Shown: piece after piece, positions 49,123 to 60,269 of the stretch
How positions within the stretch are numbered: the stretch's first letter is position 1
How the letters are laid out: each line of letters starts with the position of its first letter
Assembly: GCA_947095585.1 (NCBI GenBank)
Contig: OX352765.1
Span: forward strand, 27,372,254-27,436,253
Reading direction: 5' to 3'
DNA: 64,000 nt
Source of the DNA: Nephrocerus scutellatus
Lineage: Eukaryota > Arthropoda > Insecta > Diptera > Pipunculidae
Notes under the pieces: model-generated
Databases searched by the model: none
What the model saw: only the letters and a program-made list of their open reading frames with translations
Told to the model about the DNA's origin: nothing
Program-made: the position numbers and the translations under genes

Positions 49123-49551
49123 TTAAGGAAAATGGAGCCCAGCCAGAGGAGTAGTGCAAATGTGGAGCGGGTTAGTCATACAAAGCATAGGAAGTATGAG
49201 GGCTAGAGCAGCAACATAGGTCTGTATGACTGGAGCAGCATAGGTGGTTTTCTCAGCGATTGGAGCAACAATTGGCGTGACTGAATGAGCATGACTCCTT
49301 ACAATCGATTGGCTATGATGGGACACAGCTGTTGGAAAATTTTTAACATTGGCTCCCACTATGGCTAGGAATGGTTTATCAACCACTGATGCGGAGTACG
49401 CAAATGGATCGTCGTATAAATATCCTGTACGGGCAGCAGCTACGGCGAGAAGAGCAGACAACACGACCTATTGACGGGTAGAGAAGTACCTGTATTAATT
49501 TTCACTTTCAATTACCATATTCTAATTCCTTTTGACCAACAACTTTAACAT
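49123..49551 (-). pseudogene. Broken retinin-like cuticle protein gene
   Basis: Clearly a copy of the gene at 54443-54872. Exon 1 would be 49551-49540 (MLKL), but the five bases GTAAG that form the splice donor in the relative are exactly missing, leaving TTG directly joined to TTGGTC. Exon 2 starts at 49467 after a valid AG ([15 protein letters not shown]) and keeps the core FPTAVSHHSQSIVRSHAHSV. A one-base deletion near 49200 shifts the frame (from the [13 protein letters not shown] equivalent on), and the final tryptophan and stop are lost. The TATA box and upstream sequence persist. Changes such as KPFLAIVGANVKN also break otherwise invariant positions. Confidence 0.88.
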
Positions 49552-49640
49552 TTTGATTTCATTTGATGTGTTTAATGGAGCTCTGTGTTGAATGAAATTC
49601 GAGTCTGGTCGACTTGTAGACATTTCCAGTCATGGCAGTG

Positions 49641-49649
49641 CTTTATATA
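49641..49649 (-). promoter_or_regulatory. Retained TATA box of the pseudogene
   Basis: TATATAAAG on the minus strand with the same flanks as the box at 54961-54970; upstream 'ctaaaattgcctgtgagcg' is also shared. Confidence 0.75.
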
Positions 49650-49894
49650 CCGAAGAGGGACTAAAATTGCCTGTGAGCGTGCTAGCTCAAATGTATCGAT
49701 ACCTACTCGCATCGAATCAATCATATTTTTAACAATGTACAGAAAAAGAAACAAATACCAAGAACTTCCTTGCTTGTTTCTTTAAAAAAGGAAACATCGC
49801 CTTCATATCTTCCCACTCTTCTAGTGGATACAGTTTGAAATAATAAACATGGGAAGACATACACATAGACACCGTATCACTTTAAGTATTCTTT

Positions 49895-50240
49895 CGTTCC
49901 TGATTGATGACAAGTTCCCTGCGATATTTTCCAGAGATCGTAATCTGGGTGTGTGCCGTCAACTTCCGAATCGTTGCTCGACATAGTCAAATCTTGTTTG
50001 ACTGGCTCCTATAGTTGTGTTCCTGGTCATCAAGGAATTGCAGGCAACGAATCTGTAGATGAAGTAGCTACGACTAGCTCATAATCTGAGTTCATAGGAT
50101 CTGAACCCTACTGTGATGTCAAGTGGGCTGCCGCCACAGTCGTGATTGACAACTGGGAGCACAAACTTCGTCTGGCCTATTGGGAAAATGTCTCAGGGCT
50201 AACACAGTCTGAACGAATAATCAGGCCGTGCTCCTATAAA
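49895..50240 (+). mobile_element. LINE RNase H-region fragment
   Basis: Reads SYSCVPGHQGIAGNESVDEV, matching the 'WVPGHxGIxGNExADxLA' block of LINE RNase H domains. A further stretch (VIDNWEHKLRLAYWENV) is typical of the segment after it. It lies in the flank of the pseudogene. Confidence 0.75.
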
Positions 50241-50654
50241 GAAATCCTAAGCCTAGATAAGTATAGTATTAAAAAGTTGGTGAGTTTCTTTCACAGGTCA
50301 CTATGGCTTACGCTATCACCTTAACCTTTTCTTGGCTTTTCTTGGGGTTAGTGTTATTTGAATGACAGCATGTCGTGACTTGTGGAAAAGTCTATCAATA
50401 GTTTAATTTTAGGTAAATTACTCCTTGCAGAATAGGTACTCATATCATCGTGACCAGATCGTTCTTGCGTTGTCATAATGGAACACAAGAACATAAGAAT
50501 AGAAAAATACATTTTGTGCAATTGCTCAGAGCGTTGTACATTTGTACAAATTCGTAATGAATAAGTTTGTTATACAAAAATATTTGGACGTATAATTGTC
50601 GCTTATGTATAAATATCTCATCAAAATAAAAGAAGAAGCAAGTTTAGCAGCAGG

Positions 50655-50870
50655 GTTAAAAAATAAAAATTTTTATGTAAATTCTCTAATCGGAAATACA
50701 CAGGTGTGCAAAGTTTTAATAAAATCGGATTAATTTTTTAAAAACTCGGCCCTGGGGCCCGATCACTTCTAAATTTTAACAGAAAGTGTTGTCATCGCAG
50801 ATACACATGTGTGCAAAGTTTAAATAAAATCGGGCTTTATGAAGTGGGTTAAGAATTAATTAAATAATTT
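50655..50870 (+). mobile_element. Tandem-repeat mobile element, copy D (shortest)
   Basis: Both ends ('atgtaaattctctaatcgg' near 50675 and 'gaagtgggttaagaatt' near 50840) and two anchors ('aaaatcgg' near 50722 and 50826) are present, hence a minimal copy with one internal unit between them. Confidence 0.8.
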
Positions 50871-50904
50871 CACCGAATATGCGAAAAGAATTTAAAAATA
50901 AATG

Positions 50905-50965
50905 CAACAAGAAAGGCGATGGATTGCGTGCCGTATTACAAGTAGTTTTGTGCTCGCCTTCGTTC
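50905..50965. repeat. 61-bp block shared with 55293-55353
   Basis: Aligned without gaps to 55293-55353 with six differences, all transitions. In one plus-strand frame four of the six changes are third-position and silent. Function unknown. Confidence 0.8.
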
Positions 50966-51094
50966 CTAGTTGCAGGATAAGGAAGAGCTGGCACATACTA
51001 TGACCAATACTACCGTTAAATCTATAGTTTTCGTGGTCACTAAGAGGAATAGCACCTATGAGATGGGTAACAAATGATATGACCGACACCCACC

Positions 51095-51200
51095 AAAGTT
51101 AACACCCGCCCACTTATGCCACGCCCACTGAACTCCCGCCCTACGACCTCCCACCTTATGACTTCCCGCCGACTGACCAGCCAACCAACTGACCACCTCA
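51095..51200. repeat. Degenerate CCGCCCACT/GACCTCCC tract
   Basis: Pyrimidine-rich plus strand with about eight imperfect copies of a 10-14-base word around CCCGCC or CCACC. Confidence 0.6.
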
Positions 51201-51494
51201 CCAACCCAGAAAACTATATAATCTTTATATGAAAATCATATACAGGGAAAACTACATTTTCCACCAAAGCGCCACCTATCGGGTCTAAATTTTGACAACG
51301 ACTTTCTTTTTATTTAAATATTACATTGGTCCATAAATAAGAATTTAAAAAAAAGCTACCGCAGCGCCACACTAACAAATGGTGTGAGTATAAGTTGTAA
51401 AGCTTCAGTGGTTTAAACGTGATAGTCAGAAAAACATACGCACCAACGTTTTTAAATATTTAGATATATATTTTTCGCAAGGTCATAATAGACT

Positions 51495-51610
51495 ATGCGT
51501 TTCATGTTGCATACATGCAAAATGTAATATGCAACATGCGAAACGCAATAGCAACGCCTAACTTGTAACGTGAAACATGCCACACACAATATGAAATATG
51601 AATGATATGA
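51495..51610. repeat. TGCAACATG-type minisatellite with hairpin
   Basis: Degenerate copies of ATGCAACATGC, complementary to the word at 39690-39880. Arms 51497-51512 and 51529-51546 form an imperfect hairpin (a two-base bulge). Confidence 0.7.
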
Positions 51611-51864
51611 TATGAATGTTAAGTCACTTAGAAAAAATTGTTACGAACGTACAGAAATGCATTCATACAAAGGACACTATGTATATTGTTTCTTTTCTTT
51701 TATCCCGGGCAGACGCTGTCACGCCTACCAGTTCTTTTTTTAAAGAATATTATTTATCGTATGGAGCATGCAGTTTGGCTATTCAACCCCAATAAAAGGT
51801 TCATGCCTGAGTTAGCAGTCATCTTCCGTCTGGCTTCACTTGCCTAGTTCCCTATTGTTAGAGG

Positions 51865-53105
51865 AACATCATCATCATCATATTTGGCTCTACAACCGGT
51901 GTCCGGTCCTGGCCTCCCGCAAAAAATCTCTCCACCGCTCCCGATTTCGAGCCGATGTCATCCAGTTTGGCATCCCTAAACTCTGGGCGGACTCGATGTC
52001 GTGTTCCATAAATCCTACCGCAAAGGACTTTCCGAGCAGGATCCTCTTCACTCATGCGAGCTAGGTGTCCTGCTCATCCGAGCCTACCGGGCTTTATTCT
52101 ATTTATGATGTCGACATCGCGGTAACGCTCGTAGATCTCATCCTTATAGAGTTTCCGGAATCGTCCTTCTTCACATACGGGACCAACAATTCTCCGTAAG
52201 ACTTTTCTAAGAATGCTTTTTGCTAAGCACCCAAGTCTCGGATCCATATGTAAGTACTGGTACCATTGTCTCATATACCAGCAGCTTGGATGTTATGGTT
52301 AAGTTCCTGGATTTGGATTTGACAGACTATAGTAGGCTTTGTTGGCTTTAAGCAACCGTGCGCGTATTTTGGGTTCCATGCTATTATCGGCTGCTACAGT
52401 TGACCCGAGATAGTTAAAGGATTGCACTACTTCAAATTCGCGCTCCACTATTTGAATTGAGGGACCAATGTTGGACCTTCTACTCGCAGACCTGGCCACC
52501 ATGTACATTGTTTTGCTCTCATTTATGTGCAGCCCCAGATTTCGTGCCGCCAGCTCGATCTGGATGAAAGCTTCCCGTACAGCTCTTGGGTTTCTACCAA
52601 TATCGTCTGCGTAAGCTAGTATCTGAATGGATTTATAGAGGATTGTTTCTCTCGCCGTTACGTCAAAGTCTCGGATTACTTTCTCCATCGCCATGTTGGA
52701 GGGAACGCATTCCATCCCCTTGTCGGAGCCCGTTATAGATGTTGAATGTGCTTAATAGTGATCCGGATATTTTTACTTGGCTTATAACTTGATCATGGTC
52801 AACCTACATAGTCTTGTCAGTTTATTTTGGATGCCGAGTTCTCTCATAGGTTTATATAGTTCTACTTTGGCTATGCTATCATAGGCGGCTTTAAAGTCCA
52901 TAAAAAGATGGTATAGTGGGTTTTGAAACTATAAACATTTTTCCATCACCTGCCTAAGCGTGTAAATCTGATCAGTTGTTTATTTACCTGGGATGAAGCC
53001 ACACTGGTATGGACCAATGATGACTTTAGCGTATAGAGCTATCCATCCTGTCTTGAAGGATAGAGGAGAAAATCTTATATGCGGTACTCAACAACGTTGT
53101 ACCAC
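51865..53105 (-). mobile_element. RTE-like LINE, 3' half to tail
   Basis: Most complete C-terminal copy. On the minus strand 52299-52715 is open: EKVIRDFDVTARETILYKSI, ILAYADDIGRNPRAVREAF (the catalytic YADD intact), then IEREFEVVQSFNYLGST-type motifs. 52074-52274 adds LRRIVGPVCEEGRFRKLYKD and ERYRDVDIINRIKPGRLG. The 3' end at 51865-51880 is a (GAT)n tail on the minus strand. It has several stops, and the 5' half is missing beyond 53105. Confidence 0.88.
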
Positions 53106-53109
53106 GATA

Positions 53110-54400
53110 ATTGCTGTGTGTACAGTAAGCGTACGTTTCATGAGAAAAATCTTAAATCGGTTAGCCGTTTCCGTTGCCGTGGTCGTCGTTCATCAGTGTA
53201 TCCGAGGGTTCTGTAATATCGTTTTCTTACGGGTGAGGTTATTGGCCTCGCACCAACTTAATTTTGAAGGGACTAGCCCGATCATTTCTATTTTACTGTA
53301 CTGGAGGAAAATTACCATAGGGCACCACGTGGATGTTTGATCGCACTTCCACCACTCAGAGATAGTTGCGGCCACATACATTTCTGAAGCATTCTGTGTT
53401 ATTAGCCCTACTCTGCTGATGGCTGACCACCATTAGAGGAACATAGTTCAGTTGTTTTTATACTGATTCTACAATTTCCGGCTTTCTCTCATAATACCTC
53501 TTCTTCTCCTAAACCTCACCTCGTTTGCCAAGAGCTCCAAGTAGTCACTCTTTTATTTCTATTAGTTATTATTAGTCGTAATTGTTCCTTTAAAAATAAT
53601 TTGCCTATCATCATTTCATTTCAAAAACCAGAATCTGGTCTTTGGGTTCCGGAGAAAATATCTGCAAACAATAAATCTTTATCTTTTCGACAGCCAATAG
53701 CAAATTAAACAAATAATAATAATAGCTACCAATGTCAACTTTTATCAGTGACAAGTGTACCAATACAACGAAAAAAAAAAATAAAACTATAAGACTCCGC
53801 GAAAATTCAAACATTTTAAGAAAAACTCTAGTTTTCCAACGAATTTTTACCTAACTCGTGGTCATGTCCCATTAATTTTACCATAAAATATTTTCCGAAC
53901 AGAGTTTTTGTGATCTAGGTGTCTTATCTACAAGGGCTTGTAAATTTTAATTTTCCAAAGTCTCTGAAGACATCCTTCCTCATATAACAAAAATTGTTCA
54001 TTGGACTTCTCTGTCGAACACGAACGTAGTTCGGATTTGCTGATCATCGAGTCTTTTCTCCGTGTATTATAATAGATAAACTCTTGAGCGTTCCAAAGTC
54101 AAAATAACTTATTTTTGCTGAGAATTCTGGCTACAATTTTAACAATGTCTATGTTTTTTGAGTTTTAATAAAATAGTTTCAATAGACAGCACTGAAAGGG
54201 GTGCTCAAATTAAGATTCCTGTATGGCTACATAAATTATGTAGCCGTGCCACGTTCTAACAAATCACAAAAGAAAGCATCAAGCTAGGAGGATCTATAAT
54301 ACTTCTTCTATAACAGACGAAGCAATTGAGAACAACAATTATTTGATTTAAAAATGTCTTTCGTTTAATTTCGTTCTTTGATTCAGTCATAAATAATTAA
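53110..54400. other. No gene recognised
   Basis: AT-rich, no supported feature. The last 150 bases are the 3' flank of the gene at 54443 and resemble the flank of the pseudogene. Confidence 0.5.
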
Positions 54401-54442
54401 TAAATAGAACAATAATGCGGTCCAACTGCCCGTCGGAATTCT

Positions 54443-54872
54443 TTACCAAGATGGAGCCCAGCCAGAGGAGTAGTGCAAATCTGGAGCTGCATAGCCATAC
54501 GAAGCGTAGGAAGTGTGAAGAGCTGGAGCAGCTGCATAGGTCTGAATGAGTGGAGCAGCATATGTGGTTTTCACAGCAACTGGTGCAACGATCGGAGTCA
54601 CTGAGTGAGCATGACTGTGCACAACCGATTGGCTCTGATGGGACACAGCTGTTGGAATGCTTTTGACAATTGCCCCCACTTTGGCTAGAACTGGCTCATG
54701 AACCACTGATGCGGAGTACGCAAGTGGAGCGTGCAAATATCCTGGACGGGCAGCAGCTACGGCGAGAAGAGCAGACAACACCACCTATTGACGGGGAGAG
54801 AAATAGCTGTATTATTTTCCACATTTCAATTACCATTCTAATTCCTTTTGACCAACTTACCAATTTGAACAT
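54443..54872 (-). CDS. Retinin-like cuticle protein
   Basis: Exon 1 is 54872-54861 (MFKL), the intron 54860-54785 (gtaagt...aatag, 76 bases), and exon 2 54784-54443; 117 residues. Signal peptide [15 protein letters not shown], then [20 protein letters not shown], the core [37 protein letters not shown] and a short alanine/tyrosine tail ending [10 protein letters not shown]. It should be exported to cuticle or corneal surface. It lies head to head with 55728-56198. The 5' UTR, intron and most of the coding region of the two are almost identical. The tail lacks one AHIGYAAPVHVGYAAP segment present in its partner. Confidence 0.92.
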
Positions 54873-54960
54873 TTTGATTTAATTTGATTTGTTTAAGAGA
54901 GGTCTGTGTTGAATGAAATTCGAGTTTGGTCGACTGATACACTTTTCTGGTCGCGGCAGT

Positions 54961-54970
54961 GCTTTATATA
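54961..54970 (-). promoter_or_regulatory. TATA box and initiator of the gene at 54443
   Basis: TATATAAAG on the minus strand. The initiator TCAGTC (within 54940-54931) follows about 33 bases downstream. The 5' UTR after it matches that of the partner gene. Confidence 0.8.
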
Positions 54971-55292
54971 CCCAAGTGGCACTAAAATTGCCTGTGAGCG
55001 CGCCCGCTCAGAAAAGTACTTTCGATTTCTAGCCACACCAGGCCATTTTTCTCAACCCGGGAGAATTATAGCCAACTCGTGATATGTATTAGCGAGCACA
55101 CTTATTTTCTCTTTCGGTCCATTGCAGTAAATCGCAATCGCATTCGCGAACTCAGCATCTTACCCAACCGACAGTTACAATTGACCGTGAAACTGCCGGT
55201 GGCGGCGATTGTATGTATATTTCCTTATAGTTACACGCGCATAGTGTCTGGCACGCCGGTGCACATACCCATAAGCAGAAAAAAGTAATTGG

Positions 55293-55353
55293 CAACAAGA
55301 AAGACGATGGATTGCGTGCCGTGTTGCAGGTAATTTTGTGTTCGCCTTCGTTC
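55293..55353. repeat. 61-bp block shared with 50905-50965
   Basis: Lies between the divergent promoters of the 54-56 kb pair. See the partner block. In the plus frame it reads KKDDGLRAVLQVILCSPSF, inside a longer open stretch of about 53 codons (55231-55390). Confidence 0.8.
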
Positions 55354-55630
55354 ATTGAAATCTGTGTGAATACAGTTGTTTAGTTCTGCACATGGCTTAA
55401 TGCAACCGCCTTGACTTTTGGCCATTGCCGTTTACGCACTTTGTGTGTCGTGCGTCGTGAATCGTGCGTGCGTCCAATTACGCTATCCCAACAACATGAA
55501 AGCAAAACGAGTGTTGAAATTCACGGTCAAAAACTTTAACCAAAAGACTGGTAAAGGTGAATGAAACTTAGCGGGCTACCTACAACCGTTAAGCTGCTTC
55601 ATTGTTGGGCGTTTTCTTTGAAATTTTTTG

Positions 55631-55638
55631 TATATAAA
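55631..55638 (+). promoter_or_regulatory. TATA box and initiator of the gene at 55728
   Basis: TATATAAA, with the initiator TCAGTC at about 55663 and a 5' UTR shared with the divergent partner. Confidence 0.8.
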
Positions 55639-55727
55639 CCACGTTATAGTCTGCAAAATGTATCAGTCGACCAAACTCGAATTTCATTCAACACAGACCT
55701 CCCTTAAACAAATCAAATCAAATCAAA

Positions 55728-56198
55728 ATGTTCAAGTTGGTAAGTTGGTCAAAAGGAATTAGAATCGTAATTGAAATGGAAAATTAATACAGCTACTTCT
55801 CTTCCCGTCAATAGGTGGTGTTGTCTGCTCTTCTCGCCATAGCTGCTGCCCGTCCAGGATATTTACACGAAGCTCCACTTGCGTACTCAGCATCAGTGGT
55901 TCATGAGCCGGTCCTAGCCAAAGTGGGGGCAATTGTCAAAAGTGTTCCAACAGCTGTGTCCCATCAGAGTCAGTCTGTTGTCCACAGTCATGCTCACTCA
56001 GTGACCCCGATTGTTGCTCCAGTCGCTGTGAAAACCACGTACGCGGCTCCAGTCGTTCAAACCTATGCTGCTGCTCCAGCTGTTCACACTTCCTATGCTT
56101 CGTATGCTCCAGCACATATCGGCTATGCTGCTCCAGTACATGTCGGTTATGCTGCTCCAGCTTTGCATTACTCCTCCGGCTGGGAATCATCTTGGTAA
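55728..56198 (+). CDS. Retinin-like cuticle protein
   Basis: Exon 1 is 55728-55739 (MFKL), the intron 55740-55814 (gtaagt...aatag, 75 bases), and exon 2 55815-56198; 131 residues. Signal peptide [15 protein letters not shown], then [20 protein letters not shown], the core [37 protein letters not shown] and a tail with HIGYAAPVHVGYAAP repeats ending HYSSGWESSW. The role is the same as for its partner. The start is supported by the conserved MFKL exon; the longest simple open frame would start with GTG at the exon 2 border and is not the true start. AATAAA at 56275-56280. Confidence 0.93.
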
Positions 56199-56274
56199 AA
56201 AAAAAACTGCGACAGGCATTTGGATGGCACCTAATACGATTTTGTTTATTTATTCATTCATGACTTTTACGAGA

Positions 56275-56280
56275 AATAAA
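56275..56280 (+). terminator. Polyadenylation signal of the gene at 55728
   Basis: AATAAA 77 bases past the stop codon. Confidence 0.7.
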
Positions 56281-56299
56281 ACTTTTTAATTCGAAATAT

Positions 56300-57230
56300 C
56301 AAATTTTGTTATTGCCATAAAATGCGCATTTACTTGTAGAGTAGAGCATAGAATAAGCTTATTATATAGAGACAGTCAAAAGCGAGGTTAAAATTTTTAT
56401 AATTATTGGTTGATTCATATTTGTAATCGAGGATAGAGCACCATTTTCTTGTCGAACACGCAAACTTGCGTGTTGTCTGCATGGTTCAAATTGCATAATC
56501 CATTAAAATTTTACTTTGTTTGATCGACTTTGCCCACCTGGTTAAATTCTGCTCATATTACCACTTGTCCGTTTTTATTTACAATTAGACAGCTTTAATG
56601 TTTTCTTGAGCTCTTCAAGGATATGTAGACCTGGAAAAAATTGCAATTATGATGTAAATAGAAGATGAAATTAGTAGTTCTACCTTACAAACTTAGGTGC
56701 TGACGCATTCTTTGTACAAATTATTTTAATTAAAAACTAGTTTTTATTTTTCCTTCTAAAATAAATTATCGAATTCGGAGGGCTACATTGGCGAGTTCAG
56801 GTTCTTCTAAGTCTGCAAAACAAACATTCACTAATACATAACAATCTATTGGATTTTTGACCAATTTATTTGTTAATATTCTAGAATCATACATAACTTA
56901 TGAAGTGACATTCCTAGATGGCAAAATGGTTCAACCTTTGGGGTTAATTAAGTGTCAAGAGCTAGATGATTGTTTAACGATCTTACTGTACATTTCCTCT
57001 TAACACTTTCGCTAACATGCTCGGATCACTTAATATAAAATATTAAAAATATTATACATTGCACAATAACTACGCTTTTGAAATACTGAAGCTAAAAATG
57101 TCAGTACCAAGAATATTTATTGAAATAAACAACATACATAGCTACCGAACTTTAGGACATTGCTTACCAATTTTTGCAACAACATATTTCAATGCGGAAT
57201 AGGAAATTAAAGACTACATAACGCATGAAA
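56300..57230. other. No gene recognised
   Basis: AT-rich, without supported features. Confidence 0.5.
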
Positions 57231-57234
57231 ACCG

Positions 57235-57295
57235 GCGAATGCAAGCAGCCTGGGAGAAGAATCTCGCCCATGATCTAGAACCAGCTAAAAAACAG
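57235..57295 (+). mobile_element. Short RTE-like LINE fragment
   Basis: 'gcagcctgggagaagaat' and the following bases match the linker of the copy at 4670-6715 (5465-5520). It abuts the next LINE. Confidence 0.55.
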
Positions 57296-57309
57296 CATTT
57301 GTCCAGCTT

Positions 57310-58020
57310 ATATAAAAAAAGGCGAAGGTGTTCCTCAGGGCTGTATTTTGTCTGCGAAACTCTTTCTTATTTTCATTAGTGTACTTCTGTCTTTTATTTA
57401 TAATGCTATAAATTTCTTCAACAACACTGTATGTTATGCACATTAAATTCCGACCATGATAGCTTTATAAGTGTGGAGAGCTCAATAGCGTTGAGCTCAA
57501 CCAAATGCTGTCATCTGTTGTCTAAGCATAAAAGTAGCCTTCAGCAGCCATTACCCATGAAAGACACTAGCATCGAGGAAACAGAAAAACTTGTAATTCC
57601 TGGCATATGCGTTAACGAAAATCTTAACTTAAATGACCATATATTCAATGTTGCTAAAAATTCCACGAAACGTGGAAGTATCCCAAAACGGGGCAGAAAA
57701 TATAATACCACCTCTCATCTGGCTTCTGTTTTAATAGACGTCAATTTGTCCGAAAATTGATTATAACTATCAAGTTTGGTCTTGTTCACTCAGGACCACT
57801 TTGCACCTGCTTGACAGAATAAAGAAACACCACGATGAAACTTATAGCTGACAATAATATTGCAAAATCGATTGATCGTCTAGAGCATCGCAGCTTTTCA
57901 CTGTATTTTTCTATCAGTTGTGCTCTAAAGAAAAAGTCAGTTGCATTGCGCCTATTCATGAATACAACCCTCTACAAATCCCACTAAATATTTGATAACG
58001 GAAACAATATTCATGTAAAC
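57310..58020 (+). mobile_element. Jockey-like LINE, family J, copy 4
   Basis: Begins with EGVPQGCILSAKLFLIFIS near 57323. The open frame 57431-57760 contains SIEETEKLVIPGICVNENLN and NDHIFNVAKNSTKR, equivalent to the same region of copy 3. The C-terminus is reached near 57970. The catalytic aspartate box is not identifiable. Confidence 0.75.
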
Positions 58021-58024
58021 GGTA

Positions 58025-58600
58025 AAATCACAATAAGCTGCAGAAAAGTTTTCCATCAGATCCGGCTACTCATGTGTTGGCCACTTTGGTCAATCCCTGT
58101 TTGATCCTACAACATATTGAATAGAGCATGAATTTGAAGTAGTTCAATATATTACCTATCTCACACATTTGGCATGCGATAACAACATAGAATCAAACAA
58201 ATTCATTCAGTTTATAAATTTTTCTGCAATCTATGAAAACTCCTTGAATTCAGGAACCTAATTATAACATCCAAACAACCTAGTAGTTGCATGCGAAAAC
58301 GAGACTTTGGTGGTCAGAAAAACGCAGTTAGTCGCTTTCTGAATTTTTTGGAGAAAGTCTTTCGGTAAATTCTTGACTTTGTATGCTAGTCTGGTATACC
58401 TATAACCACGAGATCAACGAACGTAAACGCAATACAGATAACATGTAAGACTAGACTTTGTAAGACTTCGTTGGAAGAGCGCACTTACGTACGTTGTCGG
58501 AAAGCTCTTTATGAGGCTTTAATACGATTTTTAAGGTAGAAGGGCTGTCCAAAATCTTGCTTAAGAAAGACGTCCAAAATCTTCAGCACCAAGATCTAGT
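58025..58600. other. No gene recognised
   Basis: No supported feature. Confidence 0.5.
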
Positions 58601-58604
58601 TTTA

Positions 58605-59055
58605 GAGGGAGCAGGATCCTCTTCGCTCAAGCGAGCTAGGTCTCCTGCCCACCGGAGCCTACCAAGCTTAATTCTCTTCAAGAAGCCGACATCACGGTAA
58701 CGATCATAGATCTAATCATTATTGATTCTCCGGAATCATACGGTGCCAACAGTTCTCCGTAAGACTATCTCTCGAACGCAGCTAAGAGGTAAGAATGCTT
58801 TTTGTTAAGCTTTGAAGTCTCGGATTCATATGTAACTACTGGTATGACCATTGTCTTCTATACCAGCATCTTGGATGTAATGGTTAAGTTCCTCGATTTG
58901 AAGAGTCTTGATAGATTCGTATTTCTGGATCTATGGTGTTATCGGCTGCAACAGTTGACCCGAGATAGTTAAAGGATTGCACTACTTCAAATTCGTGCTC
59001 AACTATTTTAATTGCAGGACCAATGTCGGATCTTCTACTCGCAGAAGTGGTCACC
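58605..59055 (-). mobile_element. RTE-like LINE C-terminal fragment
   Basis: Parallels 52040-52500 closely on the minus strand, covering the region from the RSNIGPSIQIVE equivalent to the RLRWVG equivalent, with frameshifts. Both ends are missing. Confidence 0.8.
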
Positions 59056-59250
59056 CCTTATTTGATTAAATGTGATTTTAATTGGTATTACGTGGAACAG
59101 ACTTGAGACGCCATCTCGTGTTATAATGATAATGTTTCGAAATGTCTGTTAGCTAAGAAAGTGTTACTGTTTATTTCGTACCAATATAAAATTTCCTCCA
59201 TCTTCTATATACTAATTGCCTTCTTCTATATACATACTAAGTGGTTCTAA

Positions 59251-59512
59251 AATAATAATAATAATATTTGGCGCGACAGACGGTTGCAGTCCAATGCCTG
59301 GCTTCACGGGATCATTCATGTTGTGCGTGTTATATTCTTGCACAGAATCCGAAAGGCGTTCTGAAAAGCCTTTCGTGACAATATATTACTCTCAGACGTT
59401 TGTCAGACATTCGCGAGAAGTGGAACCTTGGAAAATACTTTTGGTAATTCTGGGATTTGAACATCTAATCTCCCACTCAGAAGTACAACGCACTAGCCAC
59501 CAGAGAAACGGC
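59251..59512 (-). mobile_element. tRNA-headed SINE, copy 3
   Basis: Same family and strand as the other two copies. (ATT)n tail at 59251-59267 on the plus strand as AAT. The tRNA-like head has a different sequence ('ggtggctagtgcgttg', box B GTTCAAATCC), so it may be another subfamily. Confidence 0.75.
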
Positions 59513-59514
59513 AC

Positions 59515-60075
59515 CACACGAGGAGGTTCTAACACTGTGTTTGGTGGATTTTTTTATTTCCGCACGCTTCTTGGGTTTGGGTTTTTTGGGGACAGGGTCA
59601 ATATTGATATAAGTGACGAATGAATAGTTTTGGGCATCTGAGATTAATTAGGGTTGAAAAGACAGATATGTATGGTATTGCGTGATGTTTTGTTTTTTTT
59701 TTTCTATTAACTTTTTTTTTTCTTGTCTTCCTTGTCTGCCTGTTCGGTACAAATTTCGCAATTGATTTTAAACTAGCTTTCTGATGAGCTAGAAGCTTGA
59801 AACTCCAAACATAGGTCTGAACTGTATGACAATGCAATATTAACTGGTTTTCTTGTCTATTTGTTATTTAGGTACCATCTAATTTGCTGTTTTATGGGGT
59901 TCGCATCCTTACAATGCTCGAATATATGCTTTTCACAGCGTAAACGTTAAGGACAAGCGGAGGAAAAAAGGAGATCTCTATGAGCTTGGGTTTTGAATGC
60001 CTGTGGATCGTAGCCACGAGCTGGGAAAAGCATTCCAAATACGTGTTGTACGGCTGAAGAGCGAATCCCTGAAGG
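59515..60075. other. No gene recognised
   Basis: Contains T-rich runs near 59690-59720; an open frame on the minus strand (59598-59837) is unrecognised. Confidence 0.5.
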
Positions 60076-60079
60076 GTTC

Positions 60080-60268
60080 AATCTGGATTGGGAATATTGA
60101 TTATTAATCAAGATTAGTAAACTGGATAAGTTATCCGGGTTAGTAATTCGGATAAGGAATATGGATTAGTAATGCGGATTATGAATCTAGATTAGAAATA
60201 TGGATTATAAATCTGGATAACTAATCCAGTTTGCTAATCCAGATTCCTAATCGAGATTCCTAATCCAA
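60080..60268. repeat. Mirrored GGATTA/TAATCC array
   Basis: Three exact GGATTA words (about 60163-60207) are followed by three exact TAATCC words (60222-60265), among many one-mismatch relatives at a spacing of roughly 12-18 bases. The left part is therefore complementary to the right part. Confidence 0.8.
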
Positions 60269-60269
60269 A

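Noticed and set aside
49572..49785. Overlapping open frames on both strands ahead of the pseudogene
   Set aside because: They cover its promoter and 5' UTR, which match the promoter of the intact relative; not a gene.
51840..52064. Plus-strand open frame with a histidine run (EEHHHHHIW)
   Set aside because: The run is the trinucleotide tail of the minus-strand RTE-like element; not coding.
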